DNA from: Algoriphagus sp.
Lineage (GTDB): Bacteria > Bacteroidota > Bacteroidia > Cytophagales > Cyclobacteriaceae
Direction of reading: 5' to 3'
DNA: 64,000 nt
Assembly (NCBI GenBank): GCA_021298245.1
Contig: JAJTDZ010000001.1
Location: forward strand, 62,001-126,000
Both the position numbers and the translations under genes were made by a program. The notes under the pieces are model-generated. The model did not search any database and had not been told where the DNA came from. It was given only the letters and a program-made list of their open reading frames with translations. How positions within the stretch are numbered: the first letter of the stretch is position 1; each line of letters begins with the position of its first letter. Below, one piece after another: positions 16,810 to 25,129 of this stretch.

Positions 16810-17834
16810 ATAGGGAATTGGCTTTTGATTCCCTCCTCTCCTATCTCGAGGAAGCTTTTGGCTTTCCATCCGACAAAATAAAGGTGGGCCAACTACCAGG
16901 TGGGTATTCCAATTTAAGCTTTCTGGTAGAAACGCCTGATCAGAAGATGATTCTAAGGCGACCTCCCTTTGGAGAAAAAATCGCCAAAGCACACGACATG
17001 AGTAGGGAATTTCAGGTCTTAACCAGCCTCAAAAAGGCAGGATATACCAAAAGTCCCAGTCCCTTGTTGCTTTGCGAGGAGGAAAATGTTTTTGGTGCTC
17101 CTTTTTTTGTAATGGAATACGTAGAGGGATATATTTTGCGGACACAAATACCAGAAGGCTTACATTTTGGACCCAGCGAATTTTCTCAACTTTCCAAAAA
17201 TGCAGTAGATGGGTTACTAGAACTTCATCATTTGGAGTTACAACATTCTGGGTTGATTGATTTAGGAAAGCCCGAAGGCTATACCCAAAGGCAAGTTTTT
17301 GGCTGGACCGAAAGGTACCAAAGGGCAAAAACCCACGAACTTCCAGAACTTGAAAAAACCGCTTCCTGGTTGCAATCCCATATCCCGAAAGATGAGCCCC
17401 TCGCATTTATTCATAACGATTACAAATACGATAACCTAGTGCTAGCGCACGAGGACCCAACACAGCTGCATTCGGTTTTGGATTGGGAAATGGCTACCGT
17501 GGGGAATCCCTTGATGGATTTAGGAACTACCTTGGCGTATTGGGCTGAAGAGGAGGATCCTACCCTTTTGAAACAATTTAATTTAAGCTTCCTTCCTGGA
17601 AATTTCAGCAGAGCGCAATTGATTGATTATTATTTCTCCAAAAGCAAATTAAAGCAGGAGAACATGATCTTTTACTATGCCTTTGGCTTATTTAAAGTTG
17701 CGGTAATCGCCCAACAAATTTTTAAACGATTTTCTCAAGGATTTGCTTCCGACCATCGCTTTGCCAAGTTGATCTTGGTGGTAGAAGCTGCTGGAAAAAA
17801 AGCTCTTCAAAGTATTCAATCAGAAAAAATTTAA
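16806..17834 (+). CDS. APH-family phosphotransferase (ACAD11 kinase-domain / LvaA-like)
   Basis: This 342-residue aminoglycoside-phosphotransferase-fold kinase has a Gly-rich start GGYSNLSF, ATP-anchoring MILRRPP, catalytic loop His203-Asn-Asp205 ... Asn210 (HNDYKYDN) and metal-binding Asp226 in DWEMATVGNPLMDLG. The DWE...GNPL-DLG arrangement is typical of the kinase that is fused to ACAD in animal ACAD10/11 and separate in bacteria. It overlaps the dehydrogenase stop by ATGA, so the two are probably made in equal amounts. Proposed reaction: phosphorylation of the 4-hydroxyl of a 4-hydroxyacyl-CoA. Antibiotic resistance is unlikely in this context. Confidence 0.85.
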   Translation: MNRELAFDSLLSYLEEAFGFPSDKIKVGQLPGGYSNLSFLVETPDQKMILRRPPFGEKIAKAHDMSREFQVLTSLKKAGYTKSPSPLLLCEEENVFGAPFFVMEYVEGYILRTQIPEGLHFGPSEFSQLSKNAVDGLLELHHLELQHSGLIDLGKPEGYTQRQVFGWTERYQRAKTHELPELEKTASWLQSHIPKDEPLAFIHNDYKYDNLVLAHEDPTQLHSVLDWEMATVGNPLMDLGTTLAYWAEEEDPTLLKQFNLSFLPGNFSRAQLIDYYFSKSKLKQENMIFYYAFGLFKVAVIAQQIFKRFSQGFASDHRFAKLILVVEAAGKKALQSIQSEKI

Positions 17835-17838
17835 TACC

Positions 17839-18717
17839 ATGACACTTCACAAACTTTGTATTCTTGGAGCAGGAACCTTAGGTTCAAGAATAGCACTTCA
17901 ATCTTCCATATCTGGCTATTCTGTAACGGTTTACGACATCCACCAAAAAGCATTGGATCAATCTCTTCATACCATGAAGAAAATTCTTCAGCAATTGGTA
18001 AAGACAGGAATCCTTTCTGAAAATCAACTCCCCTCTATCCTCCAACGAATTTCCTATACCCTTGACCTCAAGGTAGCCCTTGAAGGGGCCGATTTGGTAA
18101 GTGAAAGTGTGACGGAGGAAGTAGAAATAAAAAAACAGGTTTGGGCCCAGGTAGGAAAATTGGCTCCAGCAAGTACCTGGTTTACGACCAATACCTCCTA
18201 CTTACTCTCCTCTCAATTTGCCCAAGAAAGTGGTAGACCCAGGCAGTTCTGCGCATTCCATTTTCATGATGTTTTTTATTCCCGAGTGGTGGATATCATG
18301 CCTCATGCAGAAACAGATCCTGCCATGATTCCCATGCTGGAAGAACTTGGTAGAAAACTTAATCAGGTACCAGTAATCGTTAAAAAGGAACATCCAGGAT
18401 ATATATTTAACACCATGCTCATGGCTCTGATAGGCGCAGCTGGAAAATTACTTACCAAGGAGGTGGCGAGTATAGAAGACATTGACAAATCCTGGATGGT
18501 CAATTTTCATATGCCCATGGGTCCTTTTGGAATCCTTGATTCCATTGGATTGGATACGGCTTGGCACGTAACCCATAGGATGCCCGATGCAGCCTCTCAG
18601 GCCTTTGCCAAGCTATTGAAGACCTACATAGATCAAGGAAAATTAGGAGAAAAGACTGGAGAAGGGTTTTATACCTACCCTCAGCCTAAATACCGAAATC
18701 CAGAATTTATCACCTAA
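17839..18717 (+). CDS. 3-hydroxyacyl-CoA dehydrogenase
   Basis: This 292-residue NAD-dependent dehydrogenase starts with LCILGAGTLGSRIA (Rossmann GxGxxG), then SESVTEEVEIKKQVW, TNTSYLL and the dimer domain with HPGYIFNTMLM and GPFGILDSIGLD. Catalytic His is in CAFHFHD, with the expected Glu/Asn around. It oxidises 3-hydroxyacyl-CoA to 3-ketoacyl-CoA, which gives the operon a route from 4-hydroxy acids to beta-oxidation products. It begins 4 bases after the kinase stop and runs 8 bases into the convergent trmB. No thiolase or CoA ligase is in the operon, so these must come from elsewhere. Confidence 0.88.
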   Translation: MTLHKLCILGAGTLGSRIALQSSISGYSVTVYDIHQKALDQSLHTMKKILQQLVKTGILSENQLPSILQRISYTLDLKVALEGADLVSESVTEEVEIKKQVWAQVGKLAPASTWFTTNTSYLLSSQFAQESGRPRQFCAFHFHDVFYSRVVDIMPHAETDPAMIPMLEELGRKLNQVPVIVKKEHPGYIFNTMLMALIGAAGKLLTKEVASIEDIDKSWMVNFHMPMGPFGILDSIGLDTAWHVTHRMPDAASQAFAKLLKTYIDQGKLGEKTGEGFYTYPQPKYRNPEFIT

Positions 18718-19369
18718 AAGAAAACCTTAGGTACTTTATTTTTTCTCCCTTTTCTGAAAAAATTTTCTCGTAGCGTGTCTGGATTCCAAGATGTTCCTCT
18801 CGGTATTCACTTTGGTAAAAATCAGAGGTACCAGCGTGGATTATAGTATCTTTTCTAGACAGAAGCAATTCCAGAGTAAAGTCAAAAAGCCCTGTATTGT
18901 CTGTTTTAAAATGAATGTTTCCACCTGATTTTAGGAGATTTTTATACATCTCTAAAAATTTAGTAGAGGTCAATCGCCTCTTTTCATCTCCATCCCTTGG
19001 AAAAGGGTCGGGAAAAGTTATCCAAAGCTCAGAGATTTCTCCAAACGCAAAAAAAGAATCCAATTGCTGAATTTGGGTTCTTAAAAAAGCAATATTATGC
19101 AATCCTTCCCTACTCGCGGTAGAACTTCCCTTCCAAATTCTACTCCCTTTGATATCTACTCCAATGAAATTTTTTCCGGGATAGGCCCTACCTAGCCCTA
19201 ATGTAAATTCCCCCCTTCCACATGCCAATTCAACTACTAGAGGCTGGGGATTGCCAAACTGCATTTCATTCCATTTTCCTTTGATCTGTTCAAAAATGGG
19301 CTTACCTGCCTGAATGACATTGGGGTTAGCTTCGTTTTGGGCGAAGCGAACAAGTTTTTTTCTACTCAT
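18710..19369 (-). CDS. trmB: tRNA (guanine-N7-)-methyltransferase
   Basis: This 219-residue SAM-dependent enzyme methylates G46 in the variable loop of tRNAs. SAM-binding VELACGRGEFTLGLG and GVDIKGSRIWKG are followed by the TrmB signature ITFPDPFPRDGDEKRRLTS (where PDPWPK is usual). The C-terminal FKTDNTGLFDF is complete. It is the last gene of the minus-strand run; its ATG shares one base with the folC stop (TAATG). Confidence 0.93.
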   Translation of the reverse strand: MSRKKLVRFAQNEANPNVIQAGKPIFEQIKGKWNEMQFGNPQPLVVELACGRGEFTLGLGRAYPGKNFIGVDIKGSRIWKGSSTASREGLHNIAFLRTQIQQLDSFFAFGEISELWITFPDPFPRDGDEKRRLTSTKFLEMYKNLLKSGGNIHFKTDNTGLFDFTLELLLSRKDTIIHAGTSDFYQSEYREEHLGIQTRYEKIFSEKGEKIKYLRFSFR

Positions 19370-20670
19370 TACAGGTTGTTTATTTCTGCGACCACAAAGG
19401 TACTCCCTCCAATAAAAATCAAGTCATTTGGACCTGCATTTTTCCTTGCAAATGCAATGGCTTCTCCAACATCTGGGATGACAATGCCCCTAAGACTGTG
19501 TGAATTTGCTTTTTCTGCTAATGTGGTGGCCTCCAGCGCACGGGGAATGTTTGCTTGGCAAAATACATAAGATGCATTTTTAGGAAGAAGCTCAAGCATG
19601 GCAGTGATGTCCTTATCTTGAACCATACCGATGACCATCCAAAGCCGAGAATAACTTAGGGAAGAGAGCTGAGCCACTACCTCCCGAATGCCAGCTTCGT
19701 TGTGGGCGGTATCGGCCACCAGTAAAGGTTGATGTTGTAGGACCTGCCACCTTCCCTTTAGGCCCGTTTGTTTTGCCACCTGAAGCAAACCTTCTCTTAC
19801 TGCTTGATCAGGGATTTCCCAACCCAAGCGCCTGAGTTGGGTAACTGCTTCTAAAATTCCAGCTAAATTGTATCGTTGGTAATTACCCCCAAGACCCAAA
19901 GTAAATTCTTCTTGTGTATCGTGGTGACTTACTAGAAATTTCTTCAGGTTAGCCTTGTTGTCAGATGCTTCTACAAAATCAATTTTCCAATGCCGGTCTG
20001 CAAAAATAAGATCAGCATGCATTTGCTTAGCCTTACGTTCAAATACTTCAGCGGTTTCCGCCTGCATTTGAGAGATCACCACAGGCACCCTTTCTTTGAT
20101 AATTCCCGCCTTTTCTCCTGCGATGGCGGGTAGGGTATCTCCCAAAAATTGGGTGTGGTCTAAGCCAATATTTGTAATTACACTGAGCTCAGGAGTAATC
20201 ACATTGGTGCTGTCTAGCCTTCCACCCATTCCCACCTCGATTACGGCTATATCCACTTTTTGCTTGGCAAAATACCAAAAGGCTAAGCCTACAGTCATTT
20301 CAAAAAAACTAGGACTAAGTTCCTCTAAAAATGCTTTGTTGATTTTTACAAAATCTACCACTGCATCTTCAGTTATTTCTTTTCCATTAATTCGAATGCG
20401 CTCGGTAAAAGATTTGAGGTGGGGAGAAGTATAAAGCCCGGTTTTGTATCCTGAGGATTGTAATATGGAAGCCAATGCGTGTGAGGTACTTCCTTTGCCA
20501 TTAGTCCCCCCCACATGAATAGACCTAAATCGTTTTTCCGGATTACCTACATGAGCACAAAGTACCAAGGTATTGCTTAAATCTTTTTTAAATGCAGCTG
20601 CTCCAATCCGCTGAAACATGGGCAGAGACCCATACAAAAAATCCAGTGTCTCCTGGTAAGTCATCCTCAA
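19369..20670 (-). CDS. folC: Bifunctional folylpolyglutamate / dihydrofolate synthase
   Basis: This 433-residue Mur-ligase-type ATPase adds glutamate to (dihydro)pteroate or folate. The P-loop is HVGGTNGKGST, with TSPHLKSFTERIRING following. EVGMGGRLDSTN and TNIGLDHTQFLG supply metal and folate contacts, KGRWQ and ADTAHN lie in the C-terminal domain. Full length. It overlaps the TonB-like gene by 4 bases and trmB by one, so this housekeeping pair is translated from the same message as the envelope cluster upstream. Confidence 0.94.
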   Translation of the reverse strand: MRMTYQETLDFLYGSLPMFQRIGAAAFKKDLSNTLVLCAHVGNPEKRFRSIHVGGTNGKGSTSHALASILQSSGYKTGLYTSPHLKSFTERIRINGKEITEDAVVDFVKINKAFLEELSPSFFEMTVGLAFWYFAKQKVDIAVIEVGMGGRLDSTNVITPELSVITNIGLDHTQFLGDTLPAIAGEKAGIIKERVPVVISQMQAETAEVFERKAKQMHADLIFADRHWKIDFVEASDNKANLKKFLVSHHDTQEEFTLGLGGNYQRYNLAGILEAVTQLRRLGWEIPDQAVREGLLQVAKQTGLKGRWQVLQHQPLLVADTAHNEAGIREVVAQLSSLSYSRLWMVIGMVQDKDITAMLELLPKNASYVFCQANIPRALEATTLAEKANSHSLRGIVIPDVGEAIAFARKNAGPNDLIFIGGSTFVVAEINNL

Positions 20671-21488
20671 TTCACTTGAATAACAAAAGTGATTTTTCCC
20701 GTAGAAAATTCGGCCGACTCGTTTTGTCCAGCTTTCTTAAAGCTTAGTTGATTGACCACTTGGCGGTAATAGTTTAGTACCTCATTGGAAACATTGTATT
20801 CCAAAGGAATAGCTTGACTTACTTTACCTGAATTATCGACCGTAATCTTAAATACAATCCGGCCATTTCGAGTAGAAACGCGGTCTGCTATACTAGGGCG
20901 AGAAGCAAAATCCCAGCCTGCCAAGTCCAAACTATACCCAGCACCCCCCGTACCTTGGCCAGATCCCTGCACTCCTTTCCCATTCCCACCGGAGGAACCA
21001 GTATCTCCGCCAGATGAGGAAGTGTTATTTTTACCCTGATTCCCACCGGAACCAAAAATAGCTCTTTGATCCACTTTGGGTTGTTCTACATTCTTGGGGG
21101 GGCTGGACTCTTGAGGTACAGTATTAGATACAGAAGAAAGGGTATTTACTGTTTCTCCCTTGATTGGAGAAACTTGATTGGTCACCGCCTGTACTTTACT
21201 AGCCTTTGTTTCAGCAGAGGTTTGAGCTACCTCAACTTCTGAAGTCGAGGGAGCAACTTCAGAGGAAATGGGGGTTAAGGCATTGCTCTCTTGATTTCCA
21301 CTGGCACCTAGGTCTGCAAATCCAAGATTTAATTCAATCCCATAGGTAGGTTTAGGAGGAATGGCTTGCTTCCATACGACAATAAAATAAAATCCAATAA
21401 ACAGTAACAAATTGATAAGCAAAGTAATAAGCACTGATTTTTGAGTGCTTTTCCTTTCCTCCTGAGATATCTGAGAAACTAGCATCAA
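20667..21488 (-). CDS. TonB/TolA-like energy-transducer protein
   Basis: This 273-residue protein has a cytoplasmic N-terminus, one membrane helix (about residues 19-38), a long low-complexity Ser/Thr/Gly/Gln-rich periplasmic spacer with glycine-rich stretches (about 150-185), and a small C-terminal alpha/beta domain (RIVFKITVDNSGKVSQAIPLEYNVSNE, abbreviated) of the TonB C-terminal type. It directly follows ExbD (4-base overlap) and so should be powered by that ExbB/ExbD pair. It lacks the Pro/Lys-rich spacer of classical TonB. Whether it contacts TonB boxes or works like TolA in envelope constriction is open. Confidence 0.78.
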   Translation of the reverse strand: MMLVSQISQEERKSTQKSVLITLLINLLLFIGFYFIVVWKQAIPPKPTYGIELNLGFADLGASGNQESNALTPISSEVAPSTSEVEVAQTSAETKASKVQAVTNQVSPIKGETVNTLSSVSNTVPQESSPPKNVEQPKVDQRAIFGSGGNQGKNNTSSSGGDTGSSGGNGKGVQGSGQGTGGAGYSLDLAGWDFASRPSIADRVSTRNGRIVFKITVDNSGKVSQAIPLEYNVSNEVLNYYRQVVNQLSFKKAGQNESAEFSTGKITFVIQVN

Positions 21489-21877
21489 TCGATAGGTTTT
21501 GTGGCAATAGACACATTCGCACCTAAATTGGCGGCAATCCCTCCAATTTCAACTACATATTCTACAGGAACTTCCTTATCTAGATGAAGCACCACCTGAC
21601 CCTTTTTACCTTGTAGCAAAGGGCTGAGTACAGATTTTAATTGTTCCCTACTAACCAATTGATCATTTACTGAGAATTGTAAATCCTTAGTAACCGTCAC
21701 CGTAACCTCCTGCATCACAATGTCGGAGGTCTCACTAGAAGGTAAATTCACAGACAATCCTGAGGGGGTAATAAATGAAGAAGTGAGCATAAAAAATATA
21801 AGAAGTAAAAAAATAATGTCTGTCATAGAAGACATGCTAAAAGAGGCATCAATTTTATTTTTCTGCTGCAAACCCAT
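21485..21877 (-). CDS. ExbD/TolR family biopolymer transporter
   Basis: This 130-residue protein has a short cytoplasmic N-terminus, one helix with the conserved membrane Asp (MTDIIFLLLIFFML), and a periplasmic domain (LHLDKEVPVEYVVEI). It forms the proton-driven stator with the ExbB homologue 2 bases upstream and is coupled to the TonB-like gene by a 4-base overlap. ExbD and TolR cannot be told apart from sequence alone. Confidence 0.9.
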   Translation of the reverse strand: MGLQQKNKIDASFSMSSMTDIIFLLLIFFMLTSSFITPSGLSVNLPSSETSDIVMQEVTVTVTKDLQFSVNDQLVSREQLKSVLSPLLQGKKGQVVLHLDKEVPVEYVVEIGGIAANLGANVSIATKPID

Positions 21878-21879
21878 TT

Positions 21880-22575
21880 TTATTTCTCTTGAAGTAGGTC
21901 AATAAATTCAATGGTGGTATACTCCATGTGGTGAATCAGTTTAGATACCTGACTAACAAGATAATTATAACCTAAATAGGCAATAATACCAACAACCAAA
22001 CCCGCAGCGGTGGTAATCATGGCTTCATAAATACCTGAGGAAAGCAATTTGGGTGACACCATTCCATCTTCCTGGGCAATAGAAATAAACGCCTGAATCA
22101 TACCTGTTACAGTTCCTAAAAATCCAATCATGGGGGCTGCACCAGACACCGTGGCCAATATTCCAAGGTTTTTTTCCAGCTTATAAATTTCCAACTTCCC
22201 TACATTCTCTATGGCTACTTCAATATTTTTTAAAGGAGAACCAATCCGATCAATCCCTTTCTTTATCATATTGCCTACAGGGGTATTCTCACCCGTGCAA
22301 AGCATTTTTGCTTTTTCTACCTGACCTGTTTGTACCAATACCTTCACTTGATCCAAGAGGTGAGCGGGAGTCTTGGAAGCTTTTTTGATCACCAAGAGCT
22401 TTTGAATAAAGATAAAGATTGCTAAAATAAAAAGGAGGTACAGGGGAATCATCATGAAACCTCCTTTGAGTAAAAGATCTAGCAATCCAATGGTAGCTGC
22501 AGGCGCTTCTGCTGCAGGAGGTGATGAAACTGCGACTGAAGATAAGGTGTCCAAATTGGAGGTTTGTAATAGCAT
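21880..22575 (-). CDS. MotA/TolQ/ExbB family proton channel
   Basis: About 231 residues from ATG 22575. A start 8 codons earlier would overlap the SPOR gene by 19 bases; the chosen one follows its stop by 5. Three helices are visible: LYLLFILAIFIFIQKLLVI, then after a cytoplasmic domain GAAPMIGFLGTVTGMIQAF and AAGLVVGIIAYLGYNYLV. The Thr/Gly pore motifs of the family (LGTVTGM; TTAAGLVVGI) are intact. It is the proton channel of the ExbB-ExbD-TonB-like trio. The N-terminus has an Ala/Pro-rich stretch before the first helix. Confidence 0.9.
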   Translation of the reverse strand: MLLQTSNLDTLSSVAVSSPPAAEAPAATIGLLDLLLKGGFMMIPLYLLFILAIFIFIQKLLVIKKASKTPAHLLDQVKVLVQTGQVEKAKMLCTGENTPVGNMIKKGIDRIGSPLKNIEVAIENVGKLEIYKLEKNLGILATVSGAAPMIGFLGTVTGMIQAFISIAQEDGMVSPKLLSSGIYEAMITTAAGLVVGIIAYLGYNYLVSQVSKLIHHMEYTTIEFIDLLQEK

Positions 22576-22580
22576 AAGTA

Positions 22581-23351
22581 TCAGTAATTCAATATCCATA
22601 AATCCTTACCATAAATTTGTTCCAAACGATTTAGCTCATTGGAAGCTTCTTGCCATGTTTCGTATTTCCCAATGGCTAATCTGTAATTCTTACTTATTTG
22701 GTTAGGAGCGATTAGATACATTTCAGCATGATTATTTTGAATTTCTAAAGCCATTTTTCTAAGCTGCATCTCGTCTGGTAAACTTGAATAAATTAGAAAG
22801 TATCTCGGCAATGCTTCTTTTGCGCTAATAAGAGTTAATGTTCCTGCTGTGGTGTTTTCCGAAGGAACCGAATCTATCTTTTTAAGTGAATCATCAGATG
22901 AAACGCGGGTACTATCTTCTGACAAGGGGCTCGGTGTTGGCTTATCTTTTACTTCATTGGTTATTGATCCTTTCTTTTCAACTAAGCCCTCATCTTTAGC
23001 GTTAGAAAAGTACCCTGCAAAATTTCCCCCTGTTAGTTGCCACACAATTACTCCAGAAACCCCAATAAATAAAAGGATAACAAGCAGTATCCAGGCCATG
23101 GAGGAAGGAGCTTCTTTCTTCTTGATACTAGTTGAATCCGAAATATTTTTAGGAATTGATTTTTCACCTAATTCTTCTGAATTTATAGGTGGACTTTTTA
23201 CACTCACTATACCCGCATCCTGAAGTTTACTTTCCATAATTTTCACTTTAGCGGAGGATTTAAGCTCAGAAAGTGTTTTCAATTCAACAAAAGGAAGACC
23301 ATAATCCTTAGGGTCTGGCCATTCTTTGTATACTTTATCTTCTGTTGACAT
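22581..23351 (-). CDS. SPOR-domain single-pass membrane protein
   Basis: 256 residues: a cytoplasmic N-terminal region of about 85 residues with a WPDPKDYGLPFVELK motif, one helix (MAWILLVILLFIGVSGVIVW), a Ser/Pro/Lys-rich periplasmic linker, and a C-terminal SPOR-like domain (RYFLIYSSLPDEMQLRKMA ... YRLAIGKYETWQEASNEL). SPOR domains bind peptidoglycan lacking stem peptides and mark division sites. It lies directly ahead of ExbB in the same operon, which ties the ExbB/ExbD/TonB-like engine to septal cell wall. That functional link is inference. Confidence 0.85.
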   Translation of the reverse strand: MSTEDKVYKEWPDPKDYGLPFVELKTLSELKSSAKVKIMESKLQDAGIVSVKSPPINSEELGEKSIPKNISDSTSIKKKEAPSSMAWILLVILLFIGVSGVIVWQLTGGNFAGYFSNAKDEGLVEKKGSITNEVKDKPTPSPLSEDSTRVSSDDSLKKIDSVPSENTTAGTLTLISAKEALPRYFLIYSSLPDEMQLRKMALEIQNNHAEMYLIAPNQISKNYRLAIGKYETWQEASNELNRLEQIYGKDLWILNY

Positions 23352-23419
23352 AATTGAAAGGAGCGATATACGAAACTAATTTAAAACCATGGAATGCCCA
23401 ATTTAAATAATTGAGAATA

Positions 23420-25126
23420 TCAAAATTTATACCGGATACCACCAATTCCTTGAATCCCTCTTACGGGATAATTCATCCATCTGTTGTTTTTCCTATTAAG
23501 CAAGTTGTTTCCTTCTGCAAAGACCGTTAGACGGGAAGAAACATCATAATCCAGATAGGTATAAAGGTCCAATACTATAGGCAACTTGATAACGTCCAAG
23601 GTATCGGGGATAGTATTTATTGTTTCAAATCCTCGTGCTTGCAAGCCTCCCATCGCTTGAAGGTTTGCTTGTACACTCAATTTTTCAAAAGGAGTAAACC
23701 TTTGATTCATATGAAGAATCCAAGTCGGTCTATGCCAGGCCACCTCTTGAGAAGTTAAATTGTAATGGAAATAATCCACCTTGGCCTGAAGACTATATTT
23801 TTCGCTTAAGGAAATTTCTATGCTTGATTGTAACTGAACTACGGTCACTTTTGGATCGTAAACCAATTCAAATCTAGAAGTGTCTGCATAAGAGTTCACA
23901 AAGAAATGGAGGTTGTTTTGGCGACGCAGGTCAAGCCCCCCCCTATAAATCACTTTATCTGAAATTAATCCTTCAACCCCAGCAGCAAAAGCCAGTGGAG
24001 TAACGGTATTCAACAATTGTTTACTAGGCCCAAGAAAAGGGTTTTCTTGTACAAAACTCCTGTAAGTATTGCGCTGCACATCTCCAAAAATGGATGCGCT
24101 TACCGTAAAATCATTTCCTAACTGATACGAGGATTTGATGACTGGAAACATACGGATACCAGATTTGGGTTTTTCCAGCGAATCATTCTCTGCTACTAGT
24201 ACCAGCCCAGCGGTTAACTTAACATCCCCCAAACTAAAATTCCCTTGAGGACGGATGGAAAGAAAGTTTCGATTTAAGTCGTATTCTTGGTCTTTTGTTT
24301 CCGTGGTGTAATACACTACAGCCAAATTACCTTGTACCTCCTTATTGGGCCTAAAACTTGCGGTACCTTGAAATCCTAGCTCACGTTCTCTTGCAAGAAA
24401 GCTGTCCTTAAATCCATTGAGCACCAAAAATCCTTCATACCCAAAACGGCCAACCTTTTCTACATCCCGAATACCCAATTTAAAGTTTCCTTGAAGCTGT
24501 TGATTTGGATCGAAAAGTGGACCAGCGAAATCCACATTCGGGAGTATTGCAAAGTTCAGATTTTCACCATAATACCTGTACGCATCCCTTCGAATACTCA
24601 AAGAGGAATACAATTCCGCCTTTTCCAGAAAATAACTCCCATCTCCCGAAAGCTCGGTATGAGATTCTTTGCTTTCTTCCTCCATCCAACGGACTGGGCC
24701 TTTACCAAAACTTTGGTGATGAAATTTACCTGCATATTGCCAGGCATCAGAAATCGTACTCATGTACCTAGCATCCAGGAGGGGAGATAAAAAATTGCCA
24801 TAACCCAAAGTCAAAGCTCCAGGATACAAATTGAGTTCAGGAGCTTCCCACGATTTCAATTCAGGATTGGGTTTTATCAAAGAAGCAGGCACAGCAATGA
24901 AAAAAGGCTTTACATCAAAATTCAAGTCCTCCATTCCTTTAGGCTTTGGCAAGACAGGTAATTTTTCAAATGCTCTATTTTGCTTGGGAAGACTCAACAC
25001 TCGGTCCTTATTGATAACAAATTCTTGATCTTTTACATTCCCTTCTTTGCTTGTTTGAGCTACCGCAGATGCTAAGCTCATGCTCCCAAAAACGAGGAAA
25101 AAAATAAAATTTAAGGATCTTCTCAT
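23420..25126 (-). CDS. Outer-membrane beta-barrel protein (TonB-receptor-like, no plug seen)
   Basis: 568 residues with a cleavable signal (ending ASAVAQ, about residue 24) and a C-terminus ending in aromatic residue (GIRYKF), typical of outer-membrane barrels. The body is a succession of amphipathic strands with YGNF, LGIRDVEKVGRFGYEGF, LNRNFLSIRPQGNF and a late NNLLNRKN block like that of TonB-dependent receptors. I see no carboxypeptidase-like or plug domain. It follows the giant TPR gene by 3 bases and precedes the SPOR gene, so it is probably the outer-membrane part of the same system. Confidence 0.8.
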   Translation of the reverse strand: MRRSLNFIFFLVFGSMSLASAVAQTSKEGNVKDQEFVINKDRVLSLPKQNRAFEKLPVLPKPKGMEDLNFDVKPFFIAVPASLIKPNPELKSWEAPELNLYPGALTLGYGNFLSPLLDARYMSTISDAWQYAGKFHHQSFGKGPVRWMEEESKESHTELSGDGSYFLEKAELYSSLSIRRDAYRYYGENLNFAILPNVDFAGPLFDPNQQLQGNFKLGIRDVEKVGRFGYEGFLVLNGFKDSFLARERELGFQGTASFRPNKEVQGNLAVVYYTTETKDQEYDLNRNFLSIRPQGNFSLGDVKLTAGLVLVAENDSLEKPKSGIRMFPVIKSSYQLGNDFTVSASIFGDVQRNTYRSFVQENPFLGPSKQLLNTVTPLAFAAGVEGLISDKVIYRGGLDLRRQNNLHFFVNSYADTSRFELVYDPKVTVVQLQSSIEISLSEKYSLQAKVDYFHYNLTSQEVAWHRPTWILHMNQRFTPFEKLSVQANLQAMGGLQARGFETINTIPDTLDVIKLPIVLDLYTYLDYDVSSRLTVFAEGNNLLNRKNNRWMNYPVRGIQGIGGIRYKF

Positions 25127-25129
25127 GGT

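Noticed and set aside
16806-17834. Aminoglycoside resistance gene
   Set aside because: The APH fold is present, but the DWE...GNPL-DLG pattern and coupling to an acyl-CoA dehydrogenase point to ACAD11/LvaA-type acyl kinase.
22576-22599. Earlier ATG for the ExbB homologue
   Set aside because: It would overlap the SPOR gene by 19 bases, while the ATG at 22575 sits 5 bases after its stop.
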